Positions 29,163 through 36,698 of a DNA stretch of 64,000 nucleotides are shown here, one piece after another. Origin of the DNA: Chelatococcus caeni (GTDB lineage: Bacteria > Pseudomonadota > Alphaproteobacteria > Rhizobiales > Beijerinckiaceae); contig NZ_JACIEN010000003.1 in NCBI RefSeq assembly GCF_014196925.1, positions 616,707 through 680,706 of the forward strand. Direction: 5' to 3'. The notes under the pieces are model-generated. The model did not search any database and was not told where the DNA came from. It saw nothing but the letters and a program-made list of their open reading frames with translations. Both the position numbers and the translations under genes were made by a program. Numbering within the stretch: position 1 is the first letter of the stretch; each line of letters starts with the position of its first letter.

Positions 29163-30193
29163 GGTTGCGCCTCGCCGTCGCTCTTGCCGCCCTCCTGCCC
29201 GCCGCCGCCATCGCCCAGCCGGCCGCGCAGCCGACGCTGCCCCCGCCCGCGGAAGGCGCCGCGCCGGCCGAGGCCGGGCGTACGCGCCTCCTGCCGACGC
29301 CCCAGCAGGCTGCCCCGCTCATCCCGACGCTGCCCAGCGACCGCAGCGACCTCGCCTACGGCGCCTATCAGCGCGGGCTCTACGTGTCGGCCCTGAAATA
29401 CGCGACGGCGCGCGTGGAGGCCAACCGCAACGACGCCGCCGCCATGACGCTGCTCGGCGAGCTCTATGCGCAAGGCCTTGCCGTGCCGCGGGATTTCGCC
29501 GAGGCCGCCTCCTGGTACCGGCTCGCCCACGAGAAGGGCGATGCCAATGCCACCTTCGCGCTCGCCATGCTGACCATGGACGGGCGGGGCCTCGACCGGG
29601 ACCGGACCCGGGCCGAGGCCTTGCTCGAAGAGGCCGCCGGCAAGGGCCACCCGGTCGCTTCCTACAACCTCGCCCTGCTGCTGCTGCCGAGGCGCTCCGA
29701 AGCCGCCGACGCGCGGGCGGTGGCGCTGCTCGAACGGGCGGCGGAAGCCGATATCGCCGATGCGCAATACGCGCTCGCCGTGCTCTACCGCGAAGGGCGC
29801 GGCGTGCCCGTCAACCGCATCAAGATGGCCGAATGGCTGGCGCGCGCCGCCGAGAACGACAACGTGCCGGCCCAGGTCGAATACGCGATCGCGCTCTTCA
29901 ACGGCGACGGCACGGCGCGTAGCGAGGAAGAGGCGGCGCGCTGGTTCGAGCGTGCGGCGTGGGGCGGCAATCCCATCGCCCAGAACCGGCTGGCGCGCAT
30001 CCTCGCCGCCGGCCGCGGCCGCCCGGCAGATCCGGTCGAGGCCGCCACCTGGCACATGCTCGCCGCACAGGCGGGCCTTGCCGACAGCTGGCTCGACGAC
30101 ACCCTGAAGACCCTCACCGACGAGCAGCGCAAGGCTGCCGCCGACAACGCCCGTGAACGGGCCGAACGCCTCGAATTCGGCATCGGCCCTTGA
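29159..30193 (+). CDS. Sel1-repeat periplasmic protein
   Basis: A 344-residue exported protein. A signal peptide (residues 1–19, ending AAIAQP) leads into a Pro/Ala-rich spacer. From about residue 65 come six or so Sel1-like repeats with the Ala/Gly-x-Tyr/Leu pattern (GELYAQGLAVPRDFAEAASW, LAVLYREGRGVPVNRIKMAE, YAIALFNGDGTARSEEEAAR, RLARILAAGRGRPADPVEAA). Such repeats are protein-interaction solenoids; a specific partner is unknown. The start ATG overlaps the stop of the ThiE-like gene by 4 bases, implying translational coupling and a shared transcript. Confidence 0.85.
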   Translation: MRLRLAVALAALLPAAAIAQPAAQPTLPPPAEGAAPAEAGRTRLLPTPQQAAPLIPTLPSDRSDLAYGAYQRGLYVSALKYATARVEANRNDAAAMTLLGELYAQGLAVPRDFAEAASWYRLAHEKGDANATFALAMLTMDGRGLDRDRTRAEALLEEAAGKGHPVASYNLALLLLPRRSEAADARAVALLERAAEADIADAQYALAVLYREGRGVPVNRIKMAEWLARAAENDNVPAQVEYAIALFNGDGTARSEEEAARWFERAAWGGNPIAQNRLARILAAGRGRPADPVEAATWHMLAAQAGLADSWLDDTLKTLTDEQRKAAADNARERAERLEFGIGP

Positions 30194-30259
30194 CCGCGCC
30201 GCGCAGCGGGGGCAAACCCGCCGCCCGGCCGCCATTCCAGTGACGAAAGACCCCAAGGC

Positions 30260-31054
30260 ATGATCCGCTCCCCCCTCATCACCGTGATGACCGACGCCGT
30301 CATGAAGGCGGCCCGCTCGCTCAAGCGCGACTTCGGCGAGGTCGAGGCGCTGCAGGTGACGCTCAAGGGACCGGGCGACTTCGTCTCGGCCGCCGACCGC
30401 AAGGCGGAGAAGACGCTGCGCGAGGCGCTGGAGAAGGCCCGTCCCGGCTACGGCTTCGTGATGGAGGAAAGCGGCATCGTCGAGGGCAGCGACAAGAGCC
30501 ACCGCTGGCACATCGATCCGCTCGACGGCACGACGAATTTCCTGCACGGCTTCCCGCACTTCGCCATCTCTGTCGGCCTCGAGCGTGACGAGCAGCTGGT
30601 GGCCGGCGTCATCTACGACCCGATCAAGGACGAGATGTTCGTCGCCGAGAAGGGCAAGGGCGCCTTCCTCAACAACAGGCGCGTCCGCGTCTCCGCCCGC
30701 CGCGAGATGCCGCAGGCCCTCGTCGGCTGCGGCATCCCGCACCTGGGCAAGGGCGGCCATGGCCAGCTCATCCGTGAGCTTGCCGCCGTCTCCGTGCGCG
30801 CCGCCGGCGTGCGCCGCTCGGGCTCGGCCGCGCTCGACATCGCCTATGTCGCCTGCGGGCGGCTCGACATCTTCTGGGAGCGCGGCCTCAATTCCTGGGA
30901 CATGGCGGCAGGCCTCGCCATCCTGCGCGAGGCGGGCGGCTTCGCGAGCGATGCCGACGGCGGCGTCAACCCGGTCGCCAGCGGCTCCATCGCCTGCGGC
31001 AACGAAACGCTGCACCGCGAGCTGCTCGAGGTGCTGAAGGGCGCGCGCGCCTGA
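30260..31054 (+). CDS. suhB: Inositol monophosphatase family protein
   Basis: A 264-residue magnesium-dependent phosphatase. Metal-site motifs are complete: EESG (near residue 70), DPLDGTTNF (near 90) and WDMAAG (near 213), with the family stretch GSAALDIAYVACGRLDIFWE. The family covers inositol-1-phosphatase, the ribosomal-RNA-processing factor SuhB and related sugar phosphatases; sequence alone does not separate them. It follows the Sel1 gene and precedes the MotA/MotB-like pair. Confidence 0.93.
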   Translation: MIRSPLITVMTDAVMKAARSLKRDFGEVEALQVTLKGPGDFVSAADRKAEKTLREALEKARPGYGFVMEESGIVEGSDKSHRWHIDPLDGTTNFLHGFPHFAISVGLERDEQLVAGVIYDPIKDEMFVAEKGKGAFLNNRRVRVSARREMPQALVGCGIPHLGKGGHGQLIRELAAVSVRAAGVRRSGSAALDIAYVACGRLDIFWERGLNSWDMAAGLAILREAGGFASDADGGVNPVASGSIACGNETLHRELLEVLKGARA

Positions 31055-31226
31055 GCGGCAGCTCCTGCGGCGCAGCGACCTTGCAGCGCAGTCACGAAGA
31101 TGCCGACAAGACGTGCAAGGAAGGGCCATTGTCGGCACGTGACGCGACGCGTGCCGGCTTGATCGCCGGGTATTCCCCGGCGAACATGGGTGTATAGTCC
31201 CTCTGGACACAACCCGATGGTTTGAG

Positions 31227-32213
31227 ATGGCGGCCGGCGATACGATCAAGCTTTCCTCCCCCCGGATCTACCTGGTCCGCATGGGCGTCTTCCTCATTCT
31301 GGTGGGCTTCCTCGCCTTCGTGCTCTACCGCCAGATCTGGTCGGCCTTCCTCACCAACCCGGCGCTGAACGGTATCATCCTCGGGGTGCTGCTCATCGGC
31401 ATCGTGCTCGCCCTGCGGCAGGTGGCGCGGCTCTTCCGCGAGGTGCGCTGGGTCAACAACCTGCGCCGCAGCGGCGACGGCGTCGCCCTCACCGACATGC
31501 CGGTGCTGCTCGCACCCATGGCGACGCTGATCGGCGACCGCTTCGGCCGCGGCGGCGTGCCCACGGCGACCCTGCGGGCCATCCTCGATTCCATCGCCGC
31601 GCGCCTCGACGAGAGCCGCGACATCACGCGCTACCTCGCCGGGCTGCTCGTCTTCCTCGGCCTGCTCGGCACCTTCTGGGGCCTGCTCGAGACGGTGAGC
31701 TCGGTGGGCAAGGTCATCCAGTCCATGCGCACCGGCGGGGAGGCGAGCGCCCTCTTCGACGAGCTCAAGGCGGGTCTTGCCGCGCCGCTCGGAGGCATGG
31801 GCATCTCCTTCTCGTCCTCGCTCTTCGGCCTCGCCGGCTCCCTCGTCCTCGGCTTCCTCGACCTGCAGGCGGGCCAGGCGCAGAACCGCTTCTACACCGA
31901 GCTGGAGGACTGGCTCGCGGCCTCCGTCGCCGACGTCACGCTCGATGCCATGCCCGGCACGCCGGCCCTTGCCGCCGGGCAGGACGTCGCGGCCGCGCTG
32001 GAGCGGCTCACCGCCGCCGTCGGCGAGGGCCAGAGCGGGCGGGCCGCCACCCATGCCATGGCCAATCTCGCCGAGGGCATCCAGGGCCTCGTCCAGCACA
32101 TGCGCACCGAGCAGCAGATGATCCGCGACTGGGTGGAGGCCCAGGCGAGCCACCAGCGCGAGATCAAGATGCTGCTCGAGCGCCTGAACTCCGAGCGCGC
32201 GCGGATCGACTAG
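31227..32213 (+). CDS. MotA/TolQ/ExbB-family proton-channel protein
   Basis: A 328-residue inner-membrane protein. Hydrophobic helices lie at about 20–38, 47–65, 136–158 and 190–212. The conserved channel-helix sequence LGLLGTFWGLLETV matches TolQ/ExbB/MotA. The C-terminal 100 residues are helical and charged. It is followed one base later by an OmpA/MotB-type partner, making a stator-like pair of the kind that is widespread in Hyphomicrobiales and distinct from flagellar motAB. A proton-driven envelope function is inferred; the driven component is unknown. Confidence 0.85.
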   Translation: MAAGDTIKLSSPRIYLVRMGVFLILVGFLAFVLYRQIWSAFLTNPALNGIILGVLLIGIVLALRQVARLFREVRWVNNLRRSGDGVALTDMPVLLAPMATLIGDRFGRGGVPTATLRAILDSIAARLDESRDITRYLAGLLVFLGLLGTFWGLLETVSSVGKVIQSMRTGGEASALFDELKAGLAAPLGGMGISFSSSLFGLAGSLVLGFLDLQAGQAQNRFYTELEDWLAASVADVTLDAMPGTPALAAGQDVAAALERLTAAVGEGQSGRAATHAMANLAEGIQGLVQHMRTEQQMIRDWVEAQASHQREIKMLLERLNSERARID

Positions 32214-32214
32214 C

Positions 32215-33246
32215 ATGGCCCTGTCCCGCGCCCGCCGTTCCGACCGCCGGATAGATTACTGGCCCGGCTTCGTCGACGCGCTGTCGACCCTGGTTCTCGC
32301 CATCATCTTCCTGCTGTCGGTCTTCATGCTGCTGCAGTTCTTTCTGTCGCAGGAGATCTCCGGCAAGGACACCGCCCTGCAGCGGCTCAACCAACAGATC
32401 GCCGAGTTGACCGAGTTGCTCGCCCTCGAGCGCGGCTCGAAGAAGGAGCTGCAGGACAATCTTGCCCTCCTCCAGTCGACGCTGTCGGCGAGCGAGGCCG
32501 AGCGCAGCCGCCTCTCGGGCCTGCTCACGAGCGGCACGGCCGAGGGCGATGCGGCCAGCCGGCGCGTCGGCGAGCTCGAAGGCGCGCTGTCGGCGGAGCG
32601 GGACGTTTCCGCGCGCGCCCTCGCCCAGGTCGAGCTGCTCAACCAGCAGCTCGCCGCCATGCGCCGGCAGCTGGCGGCGCTGGAAGAGGCGCTCGAGGCC
32701 TCGGAGGCCCGCGACAAGCAATCCCAGGCGCGTATCGCCGACCTCGGCTCGCGCCTCAACACCGCGCTCGCCCAGCGGGTGCAGGAGCTTGCCCGCTTCC
32801 GCTCCGACTTCTTCGGCCGCCTCAGGCAGATCCTCGGCAACCGGTCCGACATCCGCGTCGTCGGCGACCGCTTCGTCTTCGAATCCGAGGTGCTGTTCGA
32901 CACGGGCCAGGCGACGCTCCTGCCCGCCGGCTCGGCCGAGCTCGACAAGATCGCGAGCGCGGTCCTCGAGCTCGCCGGCGAGATCCCGCCCGACATCCCG
33001 TGGGTGCTGCGCGTCGACGGGCACACCGACAAGCGCCCCCTGTCCGGCACGGGCCAGTACAAGTCCAACTGGGCCCTGTCGGCGGCGCGCGCCATCTCGG
33101 TGGTGCAATATCTCGTCGAGAAGGGCGTGCCGCCCCAGCACTTGCTCGCCGCTGGCTTCGGCGAATTCCAGCCCATCGAGCTCGGCGACACCGAAGACGC
33201 ATTCCGTCGCAACCGCCGCATCGAGCTGAAGCTCACCGAGCGGTGA
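32215..33246 (+). CDS. MotB-like protein with OmpA peptidoglycan-binding domain
   Basis: A 343-residue partner of the preceding MotA-like protein. The short basic N-terminus leads into YWPGFVDALSTLVLAIIFLL, one TM helix with an Asp in the position of the stator proton carrier. A long periplasmic coiled coil spans about 50–195. From about 225 an OmpA/MotB domain follows (LRVDGHTDKRPL, NWALSAARAISVVQYL, NRRIELKLTER at the end). The protein is complete. The Mu-like prophage left end lies about 14 bases beyond its stop codon, so insertion spared the coding sequence. Confidence 0.88.
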   Translation: MALSRARRSDRRIDYWPGFVDALSTLVLAIIFLLSVFMLLQFFLSQEISGKDTALQRLNQQIAELTELLALERGSKKELQDNLALLQSTLSASEAERSRLSGLLTSGTAEGDAASRRVGELEGALSAERDVSARALAQVELLNQQLAAMRRQLAALEEALEASEARDKQSQARIADLGSRLNTALAQRVQELARFRSDFFGRLRQILGNRSDIRVVGDRFVFESEVLFDTGQATLLPAGSAELDKIASAVLELAGEIPPDIPWVLRVDGHTDKRPLSGTGQYKSNWALSAARAISVVQYLVEKGVPPQHLLAAGFGEFQPIELGDTEDAFRRNRRIELKLTER

Positions 33247-33268
33247 CGGTCGGTATAGGATGAAGGGG

Positions 33269-33436
33269 GACACTTAATCCTGCAGAGGTGGGAATAGGTG
33301 GGATCTGGCGGGATCGATCGGGCGAAAGTGGCGGCACGGCATAGGTTTCAGGGCCTCCTGGGCGGCGCGGCGTGCGCTGCTCTTTGAATTTGCAGAAGAG
33401 CGGCGGCGGCGGGCGCGGGACACTTGATATTGCAGA
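33269..33436 (+). repeat. Three transposase-site-like repeats at the phage left end
   Basis: Three 18-bp repeats ending TGCAGA: 33269–33286 (gacacttaatcctgcaga), 33379–33396 (gctctttgaatttgcaga) and 33419–33436 (gacacttgatattgcaga). The first and third match at 15 of 18 positions. Start-to-start spacings are 110 and 40 bp, close to L1–L2–L3 of phage Mu attL as I recall it. They lie in the 353-base gene-free stretch 33247–33599, which also holds CCTCTTA motifs at 33458, 33470 (variant) and 33491. Confidence 0.75.
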
Positions 33437-33599
33437 TCGTGGCGCGCGCGGCCAGCCCCTCTTAGACGCCTCTAAATTCCCGCCCCCACACCTCTTAACC
33501 GCGGAAATTAGCTCTAGTTTCAAAATAGACCTTTGGCCTATGGGAAACCCCGATTGGCCGCCGTTAGGCTGCGTTCTCAGATGGCGCAGTCTATGATCA

Positions 33600-34142
33600 T
33601 CAAACCGAGCGTTTCCCGGTGCCGGGCTCGGTGCGGGCGGCCTGCAACTCCTTACGCAGCCGTGTCTCCAGCCAGCCCATCTGCGTGAGGCGCTCCGCGC
33701 TATCTTCGCCGCGGGCCCAGACCTCCTTATACCAACGAACGACCTCCTCGAAGAGTGCCTCCTGCGGCAGGCGCACCCTTTCATCGGCATGAACCTGCGC
33801 CACGAGCTTGCGCACGGCGCGAAAGAGATCGTCATCGAGGGCGACCGAGCCCTCAAAAGCCGGAGCGGCTGTCGGCCTTGCGTCGCCTCGCGTTGTGCCA
33901 TTTTCGGAAACACCCGAATGCGAGCCACCAAGCAGCATCGCGCCGTCGCCGGTGAGGATCCAACTCGGGCTGAAGCCTAGTCGCGCGTAGCCCAGCAAAG
34001 TCTCTCCGCTCGGGACGTTATGTCCTAGTTCTATGCGCTTCAGCGCACTCAACGATAGGCCGACCTTCGGGGCGAATTCGGCCTGAGAGCACTTGGTGAC
34101 CGCACGCGCCATGCGTAGCCGATTTGCTACCGCGTCATGCAT
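33600..34142 (-). CDS. XRE-family phage repressor
   Basis: A 180-residue protein and the only leftward gene in the left arm apart from one near 36.3 kb. The N-terminal HTH_XRE domain spans residues 5–65 (RLRMARAVTKCSQAEFAPKV, GLSLSALKRIELGHNVPSGE). The C-terminal half is helical and has no visible Ser/Lys peptidase dyad, so it may not be a self-cleaving LexA-type repressor. Its start codon abuts a perfect 10-bp inverted repeat. By position it is the analogue of Mu c, but its DNA-binding domain is XRE rather than the Mu repressor type. Confidence 0.85.
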   Translation of the reverse strand: MHDAVANRLRMARAVTKCSQAEFAPKVGLSLSALKRIELGHNVPSGETLLGYARLGFSPSWILTGDGAMLLGGSHSGVSENGTTRGDARPTAAPAFEGSVALDDDLFRAVRKLVAQVHADERVRLPQEALFEEVVRWYKEVWARGEDSAERLTQMGWLETRLRKELQAARTEPGTGKRSV

Positions 34143-34272
34143 TACAGTTCGCCCACCGAACTGTAATGCTACCGATCAGGCTGAAAGTCAGCGCGGAAGT
34201 GGTGCAAAAACCATTGTAAAACAACGAATTAGCGCACCACCCCGGCGTCGGTAGAGAAAATGGAACTGTAAT
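34141..34272. promoter_or_regulatory. Operator / possible transposition enhancer between repressor and ner
   Basis: ATTACAGTTC (34141–34150) and GAACTGTAAT (34158–34167) make a perfect inverted repeat with a 7-base spacer. A third exact GAACTGTAAT is at 34263–34272. The first overlaps the repressor start codon and the third precedes the rightward early gene. The region lies 880–1,011 bp from the predicted left end, the same place as the Mu operator/internal activating sequence. Exact −35/−10 boxes are not obvious. Confidence 0.75.
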
Positions 34273-34384
34273 CTGTTTTTGGGGCTTGATTGGTCTCGAA
34301 AAGTACACCATCTTATCTCCGAACGGACCTAACGCACGCCCTAAAAACCCGGCCTGGCAGGGCCGGGGCACCCGAGGAAACGGC

Positions 34385-34690
34385 ATGGCAAAGCGGACCT
34401 CCCGCGACTGGCATCCCGAAGACATCAAGGCCGCCATTCGCAAGCGCGGTTGGACCCTCACGGGCCTGTCGCTTGCGAACGGACTGCCCGATCACGCGTG
34501 CCGCCACGCGCTGCGGAAGCCCAACTTTGCCGGCGAGCTGGCGATCGCTGGCGCCCTTGGTGTCGCGCCCCGGCACATCTGGCCGAGCCGCTTCAACGTC
34601 GACGGCAGCCGGCGCCCCCAGCGCCGCTCACGTTCGAAATCTAGCGCCCCCCGCGTTGCCGGTCACTGTCAAATGCACGAGGCAGCCTGA
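34385..34690 (+). CDS. Ner-like winged-helix DNA-binding protein
   Basis: A 101-residue protein. DWHPEDIKAAIRKRGWTLTG at residues 7–26, ANGLPDHACRHALRKPN and IAGALGVAPRHIWPSRF follow the Ner/Nlp family closely. In Mu, Ner down-regulates both the early and the repressor promoter to favour lytic growth. GAGGAAACGGC precedes ATG 34385. The C-terminal tail is basic. It is the first rightward gene after the operator region and is followed two bases later by the ParB-like gene. Confidence 0.9.
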   Translation: MAKRTSRDWHPEDIKAAIRKRGWTLTGLSLANGLPDHACRHALRKPNFAGELAIAGALGVAPRHIWPSRFNVDGSRRPQRRSRSKSSAPRVAGHCQMHEAA

Positions 34691-34692
34691 AC

Positions 34693-35511
34693 ATGGGACT
34701 GACCGTCCAGAACATCCCACTCGACAAGATCATCACCAGCGACCGCCTGCGGCAGGTCGACAATGACTGGGTCGTCGGCATCGCCCAGTCGATGGACATC
34801 AACGGGCAGCAGACGCCCATCATGGTGACGTCGCCGGACAAGAAGGGCCGACACTCCCTGATCGCCGGCATGCACCGGCTCGAAGCGGCCCGGATGCTCG
34901 GCTGGACCGAGATCGCGGCAACCGTCTTCAGCGGCTCGAAGCTCGAAGCGCGCCTGCGGGAGATCGACGAAAACCTGATGCGGCGCGAATTGTCGCCGCT
35001 CGATCACGCCGCCCATCTCGCCGAACGCAAGCGGATCTACGAGGAGCTGTATCCCGAGACCCGGCAGGGCGAGGCGGGCGCCGCCGCGCGCTGGATGCAA
35101 CGGACAAAATTGTCCTTTGCATCGGAGGTCGCCGAGAAGCTCAGGGTCTCCGAGCGCGATGTCCGGCGCTCCATCGCCCGCTACAGCAAGATCTCCCCGG
35201 ACGTGCGTGCCCGCATCGCCGGCACGTGGATCGCGGACAAGGGCGTCGACCTCGATGCGCTGGCCAAGCTCGGCCCCGACGAGCAGCGGGCGGTGGTCGA
35301 CATGATCCTCGCCGGCGGCGACGCGCCTAAGAGCGTCGGGGCGGCGGTCAAGGCGCTGCGGGGCGAACGCGAGGCGAAGCCCTCCGAAGCCGACCAGCAA
35401 TACGAGGCGCTGCTCAAGGCATGGCGCCGCGCGGGCGCCCGCTCGCGCGCGGAGTTCCTCGCCTATCTCGAAGCCCAGGGCTTCGTCTTCCTCACCCAGG
35501 CGGCGGCTTAA
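34693..35511 (+). CDS. ParB/Srx-fold N-terminal domain protein
   Basis: A 272-residue protein. An N-terminal ParB-like domain occupies about residues 5–100 (IPLDKIITSDRLRQVDNDWV, SLIAGMHRLEAARMLGW, IDENLMRRELSPLDHAAHL). A central HTH follows (SEVAEKLRVSERDVRRSIAR). GMHRLEAA corresponds to the GxxR nucleotide-binding motif of ParB (GERRxxA), which in ParB is a CTP site. It lies in the early operon, where Mu itself has no ParB. A role in replication or segregation of intermediates, or regulation, is conjecture. Confidence 0.85.
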   Translation: MGLTVQNIPLDKIITSDRLRQVDNDWVVGIAQSMDINGQQTPIMVTSPDKKGRHSLIAGMHRLEAARMLGWTEIAATVFSGSKLEARLREIDENLMRRELSPLDHAAHLAERKRIYEELYPETRQGEAGAAARWMQRTKLSFASEVAEKLRVSERDVRRSIARYSKISPDVRARIAGTWIADKGVDLDALAKLGPDEQRAVVDMILAGGDAPKSVGAAVKALRGEREAKPSEADQQYEALLKAWRRAGARSRAEFLAYLEAQGFVFLTQAAA

Positions 35512-35522
35512 CGAGGCTCGTC

Positions 35523-35672
35523 ATGCGCACTCCCCACGACACCCGCTTCGGTGCGTCCCTCATCTCCATCCCGGCCATGTGGCTGATCCTGGCCGCTCTC
35601 CTCATCGGCTGTGCGGCAGTGTGGGGGCAGGAGGCCGGGCGCGCCCTCTCGATGCTGCAGGAGGTTCTGTGA
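35523..35672 (+). CDS. Small membrane protein
   Basis: A 49-residue protein with one hydrophobic helix at about 15–33 (IPAMWLILAALLIGCAAVWG). GAGGCTCGTC precedes ATG 35523, and its stop overlaps the next start (TGATG). No function can be assigned. Small membrane proteins in phage early operons are often superinfection or host-interaction factors, which is only a possibility here. Confidence 0.6.
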   Translation: MRTPHDTRFGASLISIPAMWLILAALLIGCAAVWGQEAGRALSMLQEVL

Positions 35673-36298
35673 TGCAGGCGTTCTCAAGCCGCGACGGTGC
35701 GGCTGTGTTTTCCTGGGCGAATGAAGCTCTCACGCGGGAGCGTGCGGCCGCCTTCCACGGCATCATCACCTTGGCCATGGCCGAGGGATGGACGGGCGCA
35801 CAGTGCGTGTCGGCACTGTCCGCTCTGCTGGACGCGCCCGAGGTCGCCGAGGCGAGACTGAACGCGCTCGACGAACTCATTCGGGAGATCAGGGGCGGCG
35901 GGGCACCCAGCTCTACGAAGAAAGCCCTCGTGGCCTTCTGCGAGGTCGCGACTGACGAACAGTCGGACCGATTTGCGCGCGACTGCCTTCGCGATCTCGC
36001 GGCGTTCCTCACGGAGGAACAGGCTTCCTGGCTGATCGTCGTGCTGGCCAACATGGGGCCTGATGACCTGCTGGAGACCGTGCGTGGCCGCGCTGCCGGT
36101 CGCAGCCAGAGCTGGCTCAGCATGGACAACGCCCGAGCCCTCAACGCCGCCCGCCGCGCCTGGCTCGACGAGCGGATTGCCGCGGCTCGAGCGGGCTCGG
36201 GCCGGACTGCCCCTCCATCATCCAGCGATGCTGCGCCGTCCGCGCCAGATAAAACTCGGGCGCCGCGCCGAGGCGGTGCTCGACGACGTCGCTCGTGA
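35672..36298 (+). CDS. Phage early-region protein of unknown function
   Basis: A 208-residue, mainly helical protein that I do not recognise (FSWANEALTRERAAAFHGII, FARDCLRDLAAFLTEEQASW). The last 40 residues are low complexity, ending in an Arg-rich tail. AGGAGGTTCTGTG precedes ATG 35672. Its 3' 158 bases overlap a convergent gene on the other strand (36141–36524). It is probably cotranscribed with the ParB-like gene. Confidence 0.65.
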   Translation: MQAFSSRDGAAVFSWANEALTRERAAAFHGIITLAMAEGWTGAQCVSALSALLDAPEVAEARLNALDELIREIRGGGAPSSTKKALVAFCEVATDEQSDRFARDCLRDLAAFLTEEQASWLIVVLANMGPDDLLETVRGRAAGRSQSWLSMDNARALNAARRAWLDERIAAARAGSGRTAPPSSSDAAPSAPDKTRAPRRGGARRRRS

Positions 36299-36524
36299 GG
36301 CGGACGGCGCCATCGGTTTCCCGCTCCCCACCTTCGTCCAGCTCAGCGGCAACATCACTCTGCATCATGGCACACTCGGCTCTCAGCATGGTCCTGGCAA
36401 CATCGGCGCGCGACAAGCGCTTGCGCGCCTCCAGTTCCACCAGGAGTTCCACGACGATCGCCTCCAGGGCGTCGATGCGCATGTTGGCAATGTGCAGGGC
36501 GCCATCGGCGGTGAGTTCGCTCAT
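36141..36524 (-). CDS. Leftward phage protein of unknown function
   Basis: A 127-residue frame on the opposite strand to the early operon. A strong ribosome site (GGGGGAAAGGGGA) precedes ATG 36524. Residues 1–70 look like real protein (MSELTADGALHIANMRIDAL, AIVVELLVELEARKRLSRAD), helical and acidic. The last 30 residues, which lie over the convergent gene, are Arg/Ser/Pro-rich. Its orientation is that of the repressor. Either both genes are real with overlapping 3' ends, or this one ends in a region of secondary coding. Confidence 0.55.
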   Translation of the reverse strand: MSELTADGALHIANMRIDALEAIVVELLVELEARKRLSRADVARTMLRAECAMMQSDVAAELDEGGERETDGAVRLTSDVVEHRLGAAPEFYLARTAQHRWMMEGQSGPSPLEPRQSARRARRGGRR

Positions 36525-36631
36525 TCCCCTTTCCCCCAGCTCGTTTGGTGACGCGTCGAGTGTAGGGGAAGCGCGCGACCTGCGTCAGTGGTCGGTGGCG
36601 GGGCTAACCCGCAGTTTCCTCCCTGTCTTGT

Positions 36632-36684
36632 CCGGGTGGCCGCGCCATCGCTCCCCCATGCCCAGCGCGGCCACCCGGATCTTT
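36632..36684 (+). terminator. Strong hairpin terminator ahead of the transposase genes
   Basis: A perfect 14-bp inverted repeat (ccgggtggccgcgc / gcgcggccacccgg, 19-base loop) is followed by ATCTTTT on the plus strand. It lies only 14 bases upstream of the next start codon. It could act as an attenuator between the ner–parB segment and the transposase operon. Confidence 0.75.
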
Positions 36685-36698
36685 TCGGGAGCATGGAG

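Noticed and set aside
31227..33246. Zorya-type defence system (ZorA/ZorB are MotA/MotB-like)
   Set aside because: ZorA has a much longer cytoplasmic tail, and no zorC/zorD or helicase gene follows; the pair fits the common Hyphomicrobiales envelope pair instead.
34693..35511. A plasmid-type parAB partition locus
   Set aside because: No ParA-type ATPase or parS-like repeats are nearby; the gene sits within the phage early operon.
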